Shown here: positions 16,420-23,890 of the stretch, piece by piece
Position numbering within the stretch: position 1 is the first letter of the stretch
Layout: each line of letters opens with the position of its first letter
From: Sphingomonas sp.
GTDB lineage: Bacteria > Pseudomonadota > Alphaproteobacteria > Sphingomonadales > Sphingomonadaceae
Direction of reading: 5' to 3'
NCBI RefSeq assembly: GCF_025363195.1
Contig: NZ_JANYEK010000100.1
Span: 1-53,855, forward strand
DNA length: 53,855 nucleotides
Program-made: the position numbers and the translations under genes
Notes under the pieces: model-generated
Seen by the model: only the letters and a program-made list of their open reading frames with translations
What the model was told of the DNA's origin: nothing
Database searches by the model: none

Positions 16420-18500
16420 GCGGCCAACGCCTGGGGTGCACCGATGACGGCGACGACTTCAACCGCCTTTTCTTCTGGTACTTCGAAAAAGCTCATCACC
16501 GGGGTATCGGGCAGGATCGTCTTGACCAGCTTGCGGATCGCGACGCGGATCGCGGGTTGCACGACCAATACGAACGGCTTGGCCTCGGCGATCAGCGGGT
16601 TGGCCGCCTGTTGCAGCGCATCGACGATGCGGCGCCCGAGATCGGGTTCGATCGTGTGGCGGCGCGACGGATCGCTGCGCACGGCTTGCCCCAGCAGACC
16701 TTCCAATTGTCCCTCCAGCGTCATCACGCGCAGCGGTTCGCGCACGCCGCACACCTTGCCGATGATCAGGCCGCCGAGTTCGGGGCGGATCATCTCGATG
16801 ATCTCGTCGGCATCCAGCGTCTTCTGTGCGGCGACTGCGATGGCCTGCGCGATGCGGCGGAATTCCTTCAGTGGAACGTTCTCGGCCAACAGGCCCTTCA
16901 GCACCTGCGTCAGCGTCGTCAGCGGCAGCGGGTTGGGCGACAGGGCTGCGACCAGATTGGCGGCGCGATCCTTCAGCCCGTCGAGCAGGCTCTGCACCTC
17001 GTCCGGGCCGAGCAATTCCGACGCGTGGCTGCCGAGCATGTGGTTAAGGTGGGTGGCGACCACGGTGCCGGGATCGACCACGAGATACCCCGCGCCGGTC
17101 GCGGCATCGGCATCGCCCTGCGCGATCCACACCGCGTCGAGCCCGAAGGTCGGATCCTTGGCCTTCTTGCCAACCAGCGTGCCGACCGCCTGGCCGGTAT
17201 CGAGCGCGAGCATTTCCTCAGGCGACACGCTGTCCTCGCCCATCACCACGCCGCCGACCACGATGCGATAGGCGAACGGCGCCATGTTGATGTCGTCGCG
17301 CACGCGCACCTGCGGCACGACGAAGCCGAGTTCCTTCGACAATTGGCGCCGAACCCCGGTGATCCGGCCCATCAACGGCGACCCGCGGCGTTCGTCGACC
17401 AGGGGCACGAGGCCGTAGCCGATGTCGAGATTGACCTGCATCGTGTCGGTCACTTCTTCCCAGCCGATCTTCGACTGGTCGACCGGTTCGGCGGCGGCGA
17501 TTTCCATCGGTGCGGGGCGCTTGGCTTTCTGGTTCAGCTTGTACGCGGCAAATCCGGCGATTCCAGCGGCAGGCAGGATGATGAGGTGCGGCATGCCGGG
17601 CATGACGCCCATCAGCCCGAGGATGATTGCGACCGGAGTCCAGGTGCGTGCCGAGGCGAACTGGCCACCGATCTGTCCGGCGAGATCCTGGCTGGAGGTG
17701 ACGCGGGTGACGATGGCAGCAGCGGCGATCGAGAGCAGCAACGAAGGCACCTGCGCGACGAGCGCATCACCGATCGCGAGCAGCACATAAGTGTGTGCCG
17801 CAGCGCTGATCGACATTCCGTGGCTGACCGGCCCGAGGATCAGGCCGCCTGCGATGTTAGCGAACAGGATCAGCAGGCCGGCGACGGCATCGCCCTTCAC
17901 GAACTTGGACGAACCATCCATCGAGCCGTAGAAATCGGCCTCGGTCGAAACCTCGACGCGGCGCGCCTTGGCTTCGTCAGGCGTGATGAGACCGGCGTTG
18001 AGATCGGCATCGATCGCCATCTGCTTGCCGGGCAAGGCATCGAGGGTGAAGCGCGCGGACACTTCCGACACGCGGCCCGCGCCCTTGGTCACCACGATCA
18101 TGTTGATGATCACGAGAATCGCAAACACGAACAGGCCGACGATATAATCGCCGCCGATCACGAAGGTACCGAACGCCTCGATCACATGGCCTGCCGCCGC
18201 CTCGCCCTGATGGCCGTGGCCTAGTACGACACGCGTCGAGGCGACGTTGAGGCCGAGGCGGAACAGGGTGGCGAACAGCAACACGGTCGGGAAAGCGGAG
18301 AAATCGAGCGGCTTCTGTGCGTTCAGCGCGACCATCAGCACCGCAAGACTGATCGCGATGTTCATGATGAAGAAGATGTCGAGCAACGGTGTCGGGATCG
18401 GCACGACCATCAGCACGACGAGCAGCAACGTCGCCAGTGGCAAAGCCGACGAGCGCAGCAGCGGCAAGAAACGGCCCGGCGATTTCAGCGCAGCAGCCAT
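16416..18500 (-). CDS. flhA: Flagellar export gate protein FlhA
   Basis: FlhA (694 residues, normal length) is the major membrane protein of the flagellar export gate and forms a nonameric cytoplasmic docking ring for chaperone-substrate complexes. The N-terminal half has about eight membrane helices and the conserved FHIPEP-type region (PLDFSAFPTVLLFATLFRLG, NVASTRVVL, GSMDGSSKFVKGDAVAGLL). The C-terminal cytoplasmic domain contains GYLVVDPGTVVATHLNHML and PLTTLTQVLKGLLAENVPLK. flhA starts right after the transglycosylase stop and overlaps fliA. FlhB is not in the window. Confidence 0.97.
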   Translation of the reverse strand: MAAALKSPGRFLPLLRSSALPLATLLLVVLMVVPIPTPLLDIFFIMNIAISLAVLMVALNAQKPLDFSAFPTVLLFATLFRLGLNVASTRVVLGHGHQGEAAAGHVIEAFGTFVIGGDYIVGLFVFAILVIINMIVVTKGAGRVSEVSARFTLDALPGKQMAIDADLNAGLITPDEAKARRVEVSTEADFYGSMDGSSKFVKGDAVAGLLILFANIAGGLILGPVSHGMSISAAAHTYVLLAIGDALVAQVPSLLLSIAAAAIVTRVTSSQDLAGQIGGQFASARTWTPVAIILGLMGVMPGMPHLIILPAAGIAGFAAYKLNQKAKRPAPMEIAAAEPVDQSKIGWEEVTDTMQVNLDIGYGLVPLVDERRGSPLMGRITGVRRQLSKELGFVVPQVRVRDDINMAPFAYRIVVGGVVMGEDSVSPEEMLALDTGQAVGTLVGKKAKDPTFGLDAVWIAQGDADAATGAGYLVVDPGTVVATHLNHMLGSHASELLGPDEVQSLLDGLKDRAANLVAALSPNPLPLTTLTQVLKGLLAENVPLKEFRRIAQAIAVAAQKTLDADEIIEMIRPELGGLIIGKVCGVREPLRVMTLEGQLEGLLGQAVRSDPSRRHTIEPDLGRRIVDALQQAANPLIAEAKPFVLVVQPAIRVAIRKLVKTILPDTPVMSFFEVPEEKAVEVVAVIGAPQALAA

Positions 18501-19430
18501 TTAGGATGCGCCCATCGTCGCAAGCATCATATAGGCCAGCCGCGCATTGGCCGGGGTCGGACGGATCAGGCTGGCCATCTGCCGTTCGCCCTGGCTCCCC
18601 CCGTTTCTGGCGGCGATCTGGTCGAGCGTCGCCTTGGCCCAGGCGCTGGCGCTCTGCGTGCCGCTATCCTCGCCATTGCCGGGGATGACGGTCGCACCGT
18701 CGATCTTGAGTGCGGCCGACGCTCCGCGGGACGCCATGGTCATGGCATTGGTGTCGAACAGCCCACTGGCGGTTCCGGCGGCGACGTTCGCGCCCTTGTC
18801 GAGCTTCGCGGCGAAGCGATCGTACACGTCGCTCAGCGAACGCGCCTGGCCGTTGGACGAATAGAAGACGTTGCGATTGGCGTGCGCGGCGGCGGGGAAC
18901 AGGCTGGCCGCCGAACGATCCGGGCTGCTCGCCATGGTGCGCAGGAAAGATTTGGCGCCGCCAAGGCCGAGGAAATGCGCCATGTAGAGATCGGTGCCGG
19001 TCGCATCCCGCCCCAACGTGCTTTGCAGCGCGTCCCTATTGTCGCTGGCATGTTCGGCGGCCATCAAGGATGCAGTCTGCGGATCGTTGCGCAGCGACAG
19101 GATCGCGCGGCGCGTGGCGGGATCGCTCACCATCATCTTGCCGCTGCTGGTCGTGGTGATCGCATCCGAGGCCCAGGCCATGCCGTGTTCGGCACCGTGC
19201 TGCTTCATTACGCGCAGCCAGCTCTGGTCGATGAACTGGTACAGGCCGGATGCGCTCGACGTGCCCGCTTTGGCATCGCTGCGCATGCCGCTTTCCAGCT
19301 GCGCCTGGCCCATCAGATAGGAGAAATCCATGCCGGTTTTCCGGCTCGCCGAAGCAATCGCCGATTGTACCGACGAGGCCCCGGAGGACCCTGCACTGGC
19401 TGCGGTAACGGCGAAAGGGTTGAAGCTCAT
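18501..19430 (-). CDS. Flagellar lytic transglycosylase (SLT domain)
   Basis: This 309-residue protein contains a soluble lytic transglycosylase fold. The likely catalytic glutamate is E46 in QAQLESGMRSDAK, followed by the goose-lysozyme-like SSASGLYQFIDQSWL. It would cut peptidoglycan strands to let the rod pass through the wall. It lacks a Sec signal peptide, so export through the flagellar apparatus is plausible. FlgJ in this window has only the rod-capping domain, so this gene probably supplies the missing muramidase function, comparable in role to SltF of Rhodobacter. It lies between flgN and flhA. Confidence 0.85.
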   Translation of the reverse strand: MSFNPFAVTAASAGSSGASSVQSAIASASRKTGMDFSYLMGQAQLESGMRSDAKAGTSSASGLYQFIDQSWLRVMKQHGAEHGMAWASDAITTTSSGKMMVSDPATRRAILSLRNDPQTASLMAAEHASDNRDALQSTLGRDATGTDLYMAHFLGLGGAKSFLRTMASSPDRSAASLFPAAAHANRNVFYSSNGQARSLSDVYDRFAAKLDKGANVAAGTASGLFDTNAMTMASRGASAALKIDGATVIPGNGEDSGTQSASAWAKATLDQIAARNGGSQGERQMASLIRPTPANARLAYMMLATMGAS

Positions 19431-19484
19431 CGATCCTCGGCTGGTTAACCTTGTTCAAGGATACATCAGCAAAGATCGTGCCAG

Positions 19485-19850
19485 TCAGGCGTAGGCGCGC
19501 GTCATCCGGATCCCGCCATAGGTGGCGCTGCCACCGGTGCCGGGCAGAATGCCAGCCCCGATACTGGCATTGCCGGTCAGGGTTTGCAGGCGACGGCGAA
19601 CATTTGCCGCCATCAGGTTGACATAGATGCGGCAGGTTTCGTTCAGGCGATTGGCTTCGTCGGCCAGTTCGCGCAGTTCGGGTCCAGCCGGGCCGGTGCC
19701 AAGGGCAGCGACCGCCTCGATGCCCTGCAATTTTTCCTGCGTTGCGTGTTCCAGCGCGGCAATGTCGTTGGTCTTCAGCGCGCCGATCTCGTGATGGAGC
19801 GATTCGATCACGCGGATCAAGGCGTCGCGCCGTGGGTCACTTTGGGTCAT
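19485..19850 (-). CDS. flgN: FlgN-like export chaperone
   Basis: This 121-residue, mainly helical protein has the layout of FlgN, the chaperone that delivers the hook-junction proteins FlgK and FlgL to the export gate: two long N-terminal helices (LIRVIESLHHEIGALKTNDI, ALEHATQEKLQGIEAV), then NETCRIYVNLMAANVRRRLQ and a flexible Gly-rich tail. Family similarity is low, so position directly after flgM (14-base overlap) is important. FlgK and FlgL are both encoded in this window. Confidence 0.8.
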   Translation of the reverse strand: MTQSDPRRDALIRVIESLHHEIGALKTNDIAALEHATQEKLQGIEAVAALGTGPAGPELRELADEANRLNETCRIYVNLMAANVRRRLQTLTGNASIGAGILPGTGGSATYGGIRMTRAYA

Positions 19851-20154
19851 TGCGCAGCCAATCGTATTTCGACGCGATCAGCCGGTCGGCAATGGTCGAC
19901 GGAAAAATCGGGAAGTTGCCGTCCGCAATCGCCTTGCGGATCCGGGCGACGCGATCCAGATCGACCGGCGGCTTGGCCGCATAGTCCTTCGCCGCGCTGG
20001 CGAGCGCCGACTGGCTCAAGACTGACGCCTGTCCCACCGCGTGTTCCGCCGCATACGCGACTGCACCCGTCGGCACGATCCGAGCGACAGGCGCGACGCG
20101 CTCGCCAGTCACCACCGGCGTCTGTACCGGCTTCACGCCGAGAGGATCCACCAT
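19837..20154 (-). CDS. flgM: Anti-sigma-28 factor FlgM
   Basis: The 105-residue protein ends in the FlgM signature: VDLDRVARIRKAIADGNFPI, then PSTIADRLIASKYDWL, the helical part that binds FliA. The N-terminal half is disordered and Ala/Val-rich, as expected for a protein that leaves the cell through the hook-basal body so that FliA is freed once the hook is finished. I choose the ATG at 20154 because AAAGGGG lies seven bases upstream. A sigma-28-like promoter precedes it, indicating feedback by its own partner sigma factor. Confidence 0.92.
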   Translation of the reverse strand: MVDPLGVKPVQTPVVTGERVAPVARIVPTGAVAYAAEHAVGQASVLSQSALASAAKDYAAKPPVDLDRVARIRKAIADGNFPIFPSTIADRLIASKYDWLRNDPK

Positions 20155-20187
20155 GTTCGCCCCTTTCCGGTTCATGCCACACAGGGA

Positions 20188-20214
20188 TAAACGACCAAGC
20201 GGGGAAAAGCTTTA
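20188..20214 (-). promoter_or_regulatory. Sigma-28 (FliA) type promoter of flgM
   Basis: Read on the minus strand this is TAAAGCTT, 11 bases, GTCGTTTA, close to the FliA consensus in box sequence and exact in spacing. The -35 box matches seven of eight positions. The -10 box and its surroundings (GGTCGTT, ATCCCTG) are nearly the same as before fliC. It lies in the short flgA-flgM gap, 33 bases before the flgM start. Confidence 0.6.
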
Positions 20215-20220
20215 ACACGA

Positions 20221-20754
20221 TTATTCGCTCCAGCCGGGCAGGGTGGCGCGACCGCTCTGCAGCGCGACGGCCTGAACCGGGTTCTTCGCATCATCGACCT
20301 TGACCATGAAGCGCGCGCCGGGGGCGGCATCGCCGAGGGCAATGCCCTCGCGCGTGATCGAGAAACCCGGCGATCCGGCGGCGATCGTCACGGGATCGCC
20401 GCGTTTGATGACGGGTTCCAATTTGACCGGGGGTGCGAATGCGGCGGTCTGCGCGACCGGCCTTCGTGCCTCGCTCAGCGTGAACAGCACCGGCACGAAG
20501 AGGCGCCATTCCGGTCCGGTGCAGCTGATGACGACCGCGTCGTGCGCGTCGGAGCGCCACGACATGGCGACCATTGGGCATTGCGCCAGCTTCAACCGCG
20601 CGTCGACGACACTGCGCGCGCCGCCCTGCGCCCCGATGCCCTGACCGGTAAATCCGGCGACGGCGCGGTCGAGCGCGGCGGTATCCTGAAACACCGGGGC
20701 GGCCAATGCCGGGCTGGCGCACAACAACAGGGGAATGAGCAGGCGGTACATCAT
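20221..20754 (-). CDS. flgA: Flagellar P-ring chaperone FlgA
   Basis: FlgA is a periplasmic chaperone for assembling FlgI into the P-ring. The 177-residue protein has a signal peptide (LLIPLLLCASPALAAPV) and a C-terminal SAF-type domain with VIKRGDPVTIAAGSPGFSIT, GIALGDAAPGARFMVKV and AVALQSGRATLPG, the usual FlgA ending. Two adjacent ATG codons at 20754 and 20751 could start it. It overlaps the upstream MotB-like gene by four bases, so it is co-transcribed with the second stator pair. Confidence 0.92.
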   Translation of the reverse strand: MMYRLLIPLLLCASPALAAPVFQDTAALDRAVAGFTGQGIGAQGGARSVVDARLKLAQCPMVAMSWRSDAHDAVVISCTGPEWRLFVPVLFTLSEARRPVAQTAAFAPPVKLEPVIKRGDPVTIAAGSPGFSITREGIALGDAAPGARFMVKVDDAKNPVQAVALQSGRATLPGWSE

Positions 20755-21341
20755 GGTTCCTCCAGAACGGCAGGTTCGGGTTGCCGGGTGGCAGATTGTT
20801 GCAGGTTTCCGGCCAGGTTTCCGGCAAAGCCAAGCGTAACGGTGACCGACCGGCTCCTGGCGCCTGGCGCGGTGACGATGATCATGCGCCCGGCCGGCAC
20901 GGCGTGCGCGCGGGCGAGTTCGGCGGCGATGGCACGAGCGCGGTCGGCGGCGAGGACGGCATTGCTGCCGGTCGCGCCATCCACATCGGCGGGCGAACCA
21001 TCGCTGCTGCCGCTGATTTTCAGCGTGACCCGCGGGTCGCGGGTCGCTTCGCGCGCCCAGGCGATCAGCCCGGCGGGTGACGCGGGCAGGACGGCGGAAC
21101 CGGGGGCGAAGTTGAGCATCGCGGCAGCGGCGACCGGCATCGGTTCCGGTACTATGGTGTCGGCGCCGAATCCTTCCCGGATGCCCTTGGCCAACGCTTT
21201 CTGGTCGAGATTTTGCGACGCCTGGATGAACACGAAGAAGCCGACCAGCAACAGCCCGAGATCGGCGAGCGTCATCAGCCAGGCCGGACGGCCTGGCACG
21301 TCTTCGGGAAAGTCGGCGAGATCCGAGGGATCGGGCATCAT
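20751..21341 (-). CDS. Second MotB-like stator protein
   Basis: This 196-residue protein has one N-terminal membrane helix (WLMTLADLGLLLVGFFVFIQ) whose Asp (about residue 27) matches the proton-binding Asp of MotB, and a C-terminal OmpA-like peptidoglycan-binding domain (LNFAPGSAVLPASPAGLI, VLAADRARAIAAELARAHAV). It is clearly shorter and more divergent than the MotB at 32217. It overlaps the upstream MotA-like gene at an ATGATG start and overlaps flgA downstream. It may form an alternative or auxiliary stator. Confidence 0.8.
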   Translation of the reverse strand: MMPDPSDLADFPEDVPGRPAWLMTLADLGLLLVGFFVFIQASQNLDQKALAKGIREGFGADTIVPEPMPVAAAAMLNFAPGSAVLPASPAGLIAWAREATRDPRVTLKISGSSDGSPADVDGATGSNAVLAADRARAIAAELARAHAVPAGRMIIVTAPGARSRSVTVTLGFAGNLAGNLQQSATRQPEPAVLEEP

Positions 21342-22006
21342 GCCGCGTGGACCAGTTCGGCCGCGCGCGGGCGTTCGCGGGCGGCCAAAGCGACGAGCGG
21401 GGCTTCCAGCCGAAGGCGTTCGACCGCCTCGATACGGGCTTGCCGTTTCAGCCGCACGGCGATCGGCGTGCACAACAGATTGGCGATGATCGCGCCATAC
21501 AGCGTGGCGAGCAGGGCGACGGCCATTGCCGCGCCGATCGCGCTCGGGTCGGTCATCCGCGTGAACATCGCAACAAGGCCGATCAACGTGCCGATCATGC
21601 CCATCGCCGGTGCGACATCGGCGGCGCCTGTCCACATTTCGATCGCAGAGAATTGGCGCTCGATCCGCTGGCGGCGGGTGTTTTGCAGCAACGCCACGAT
21701 CTCGCTCGGCCCCTGTCCATCGACGATCGCAGCGACGGCGGCGGCGACATCTTTATCGGCGATCACGGAACGGTCGAGCGCCATCACGCCGTGGCGGCGT
21801 GCGATCCGGCCAAGTGCGGCGATCTGCTCGAGCAACCCGGCAGCGTCGAAGCGGCGACGCGGCAGGCGACCGAGCGCAGCGATCCCGCCGATCAGGTCAC
21901 GCAATGGCGTGCGCAGGATAACTGCGACCATTGTACCGCCCGCGACGATTGCAGCGGCGACGGGGTCGAGGAACGGGGCGAGCGTGGCGGCGAGGTCGAG
22001 TGTCAT
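21338..22006 (-). CDS. Second MotA/ExbB-like proton channel protein
   Basis: The 222-residue protein has the MotA/TolQ/ExbB channel region (DVAPAMGMIGTLIGLVAMFT, then GAAMAVALLATLYGAIIANL) and an N-terminal hydrophobic segment. It would form the channel part of a stator with the MotB-like partner. It is shorter than the canonical MotA at 31350. I choose the ATG at 22006; the frame continues upstream, but through non-protein-like sequence. It is the first gene of the unit leading to flgA, flgM and fliA. Confidence 0.8.
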   Translation of the reverse strand: MTLDLAATLAPFLDPVAAAIVAGGTMVAVILRTPLRDLIGGIAALGRLPRRRFDAAGLLEQIAALGRIARRHGVMALDRSVIADKDVAAAVAAIVDGQGPSEIVALLQNTRRQRIERQFSAIEMWTGAADVAPAMGMIGTLIGLVAMFTRMTDPSAIGAAMAVALLATLYGAIIANLLCTPIAVRLKRQARIEAVERLRLEAPLVALAARERPRAAELVHAA

Positions 22007-22018
22007 CGCGACGCTCGT

Positions 22019-22034
22019 AGCAAAAGACGGGCCA
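22019..22034 (-). promoter_or_regulatory. Sigma-54-like promoter facing the second stator genes
   Basis: Minus-strand TGGCCCG-N4-TTGCT differs from the sigma-54 consensus (TGGCACG-N4-TTGCT) at one position. The predicted start of transcription would lie only about two bases before the ATG at 22006, implying a leaderless message or a chance match. Confidence 0.4.
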
Positions 22035-22139
22035 GTTTTTTGCGCGGGTCCGATTGCTCGGTCATGCTGAACTGGTTTGGTGATCATTCCCCTTCGACAA
22101 GTACGAGCCAAAAAAATCAGCATCCCGCCTAAGCTCCTT

Positions 22140-22193
22140 GTTCTCCCGCTAGGGCTGGAGCCCAGTCTGGGGCCCCGCCCTTCGCGGGGAAAC
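22140..22193. repeat. Dispersed palindromic repeat, second copy
   Basis: The segment begins GTTCTCCCGC and ends with the hairpin CCCCGC-N5-GCGGGG followed by AAAC, with a CTGGAGCCCAG-like centre. Its ends resemble those of the repeat at 1125-1203. It lies in non-coding DNA here. Confidence 0.55.
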
Positions 22194-22288
22194 ACGGCAA
22201 CGCATTGGTCGGGAAGGGTATCGGGACCACCTTGTTTCAGGATGATATCAGGTTGGGAGCGCTCGCAGATCGCCATCCCTTGCCGCCG

Positions 22289-22306
22289 CCCGGCAAGGTC
22301 TTGCCG
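22289..22306. promoter_or_regulatory. Candidate FlbD enhancer upstream of flgB
   Basis: CCCGGCAAGGTCTTGCCG contains a perfect seven-pair dyad (CGGCAAG-GT-CTTGCCG) and shares CCCGGCAA-N7-CCG with the flbD/fliC region. It lies 55 bases upstream of the sigma-54 promoter, a suitable distance for an enhancer-bound activator. Confidence 0.5.
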
Positions 22307-22360
22307 TTTCCTTTGCCGCCTACCCGGCATCCATCCCTGTTTCGCCCGTCAACCACGAAC

Positions 22361-22376
22361 TGGCACGGCCATTGCT
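22361..22376 (+). promoter_or_regulatory. Sigma-54 promoter of the flgB operon
   Basis: TGGCACGGCCATTGCT fits the sigma-54 consensus TGGCACG-N4-TTGCT at every defined position. Transcription would start near 22387, leaving a short leader with a GGAGA ribosome site before the flgB GTG at 22416. A FlbD-like activator is encoded in the window. Confidence 0.85.
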
Positions 22377-22415
22377 TAGAGACCCGCGCACACTGACGTG
22401 CGGAGACCGATCAAG

Positions 22416-22769
22416 GTGGACGAGAACAGTCTTTTCGGAGTTCATGGGGCAGCCCTCGAGGTGCGTTCGCAGCGCATGGGTCTGCTCGCCTCGAACATCG
22501 CGAACGCCTCCACGCCCGGCTTCAAGGCGAAGGATCTGGATTTTCAGGTCGCGCTCCAGGCGGCGGAGGGTCCGGGGGGACTTTCCGCCGCTGGCATGGG
22601 GTCCGCCACACGGTATCGTAATCCGATGTCGCCCTCGATGGACGGCAATACCGTGGAACTGTCCGCCGAACAGACCGCCTTTGCCGAAAATGCCGTGCAG
22701 TATCAGACGACCCTGTCATTCCTGAACGGCCGCATCAGCACGCTCACCCGCGCGCTGAGGGGGGAATAA
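22416..22769 (+). CDS. flgB: Flagellar proximal rod protein FlgB
   Basis: FlgB is one of the four proximal rod subunits. The 117-residue protein has the rod-family N-terminal motif (LEVRSQRMGLLASNIANAST, PGFKAKDLDFQ) and the C-terminal helix (NAVQYQTTLSFLNGRISTL). I choose the GTG at 22416 (MDENSLFGVHG), which is preceded by GGAGA at a good distance and matches typical FlgB starts. A GTG at 22398 is also in frame but lies very close to the predicted transcription start. flgC follows after three bases. Confidence 0.92.
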   Translation: MDENSLFGVHGAALEVRSQRMGLLASNIANASTPGFKAKDLDFQVALQAAEGPGGLSAAGMGSATRYRNPMSPSMDGNTVELSAEQTAFAENAVQYQTTLSFLNGRISTLTRALRGE

Positions 22770-22772
22770 GAA

Positions 22773-23180
22773 ATGCCTGATCCGCTGACGATTTTTCAGG
22801 TCGCGGGCAAGGCGATGTCGGCGCAGCTGCTGCGGATGAACACCACCGCTTCCAACCTCGCCAATGCCGGTGGCGTCGCCTCCAGCGAAGCCGCCGCCTA
22901 CCGCACGATGAAGCCCGTTTTCCGTACCGAATATGACAAGGCGACCGGCCTTGCGACGGTCAATGTTGAAAGCGTGGTGACGGCCGGCGGCACGCCGACC
23001 AAGCGCTACGATCCCTCGCATCCGATGGCCGACAAGGACGGCAACGTCTGGGAAAGCGCGGTCGATGAAACCCGCGAGCTGGTCGACATGATGGAAACCG
23101 CACGCAGCTACCAGAACAATGTCGAGGTGATGCAGACCGCGAAGTCGCTGATCCTCGATACCCTCAAGATGGGCCGATAA
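22773..23180 (+). CDS. flgC: Flagellar proximal rod protein FlgC
   Basis: FlgC (135 residues) is a proximal rod subunit exported by the flagellar apparatus. It has the rod/hook N-terminal signature LLRMNTTASNLANAGGVASS, the middle segment YDPSHPMADKDGNVW and the C-terminal RSYQNNVEVMQTAKSLILDT typical of FlgC. It follows flgB at once and is succeeded by flgD after two bases, the standard order. Confidence 0.96.
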   Translation: MPDPLTIFQVAGKAMSAQLLRMNTTASNLANAGGVASSEAAAYRTMKPVFRTEYDKATGLATVNVESVVTAGGTPTKRYDPSHPMADKDGNVWESAVDETRELVDMMETARSYQNNVEVMQTAKSLILDTLKMGR

Positions 23181-23182
23181 TC

Positions 23183-23875
23183 ATGAGCAGTTTCGATACC
23201 ACGCTAAGCAGTGTCGGCATCAACAGCACCACATCTGCGAACGCCAATGCGGCGACTGCCTCGTCATCTTCGACGCTGGGGCAGAGCGATTTTCTCAAGC
23301 TGATGACCGCACAGCTGAAGAACCAGGATCCGTTCGCGCCGGTCGACAACACGCAGATGGTCGCGCAGATGGCGCAATTCTCGTCCGTTGCCGGCATTAG
23401 CGAGATGAATACGACGCTGAAGGCGATTTCGCAAAAGCTCGCCGGCACCAGCCAGAGCGATGCCCTGTCCTATGTCGGACGCACGGTGCTGACCGCAGGC
23501 GACACGGCATACGGGCGTACCGCCGGCGGCATTGCGGGCGCGGTCGAGCTGGACGGCGATGCGACCCAGGTCAACGTCTCCATCCAGTCGTCCGATGGCC
23601 AGGTGCTCAAGACGCTGCAGCTTGGTGCGCATGCAAAGGGTACGGTCAATTACGATTGGAATGGAAAGACCGATAGCGGCGACGATGCCGGTAGCGGCCC
23701 TTTCAAGGTCACGGTCACCGCAGCCAAGGATAATGCCGAGATCGTCAGCCGCTCGCTCGTCTGGGCACCGGTCGCCTCGGTCTCGCTGCCGAGCTCCGGT
23801 GCGCCAGTCCTCACCTTACCCGGCATCGGCCAAGTTCCCATCACCGACGTCCGCCAGATCGGCCGAACCGCTTAA
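23183..23875 (+). CDS. flgD: Flagellar hook assembly (cap) protein FlgD
   Basis: FlgD caps the growing hook and is lost when the hook is complete. The 230-residue protein shows the conserved N-terminal block (LGQSDFLKLMTAQLKNQDPF, DNTQMVAQMAQFSSVAGISE) and C-terminal FlgD Ig-like and Tudor-like regions (VNVSIQSSDGQVLKTLQLG, GSGPFKVTVTAAKDN). Length and order in the flgBCDE cluster are normal. Confidence 0.96.
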   Translation: MSSFDTTLSSVGINSTTSANANAATASSSSTLGQSDFLKLMTAQLKNQDPFAPVDNTQMVAQMAQFSSVAGISEMNTTLKAISQKLAGTSQSDALSYVGRTVLTAGDTAYGRTAGGIAGAVELDGDATQVNVSIQSSDGQVLKTLQLGAHAKGTVNYDWNGKTDSGDDAGSGPFKVTVTAAKDNAEIVSRSLVWAPVASVSLPSSGAPVLTLPGIGQVPITDVRQIGRTA

Positions 23876-23890
23876 TCAGGAGTATTCTTC

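Larger units (their letters stand above)
22007..22415. promoter_or_regulatory. Divergent control region between the second stator pair and flgB
   Basis: This 409-base gap contains no credible gene. From left to right it holds a sigma-54-like sequence on the minus strand (22019-22034), a dispersed palindromic repeat (22140-22193), a CCCGGCAA-N7-CCG element with its own perfect dyad (22289-22306) and a strong sigma-54 promoter for flgB (22361-22376). The arrangement suggests co-regulation of both flagellar units. Confidence 0.7.

Noticed and set aside
16158..18224. A 688-codon plus-strand frame opposite flhA
   Set aside because: It is rich in His, Arg and Asp, the usual result of reading flhA backwards.
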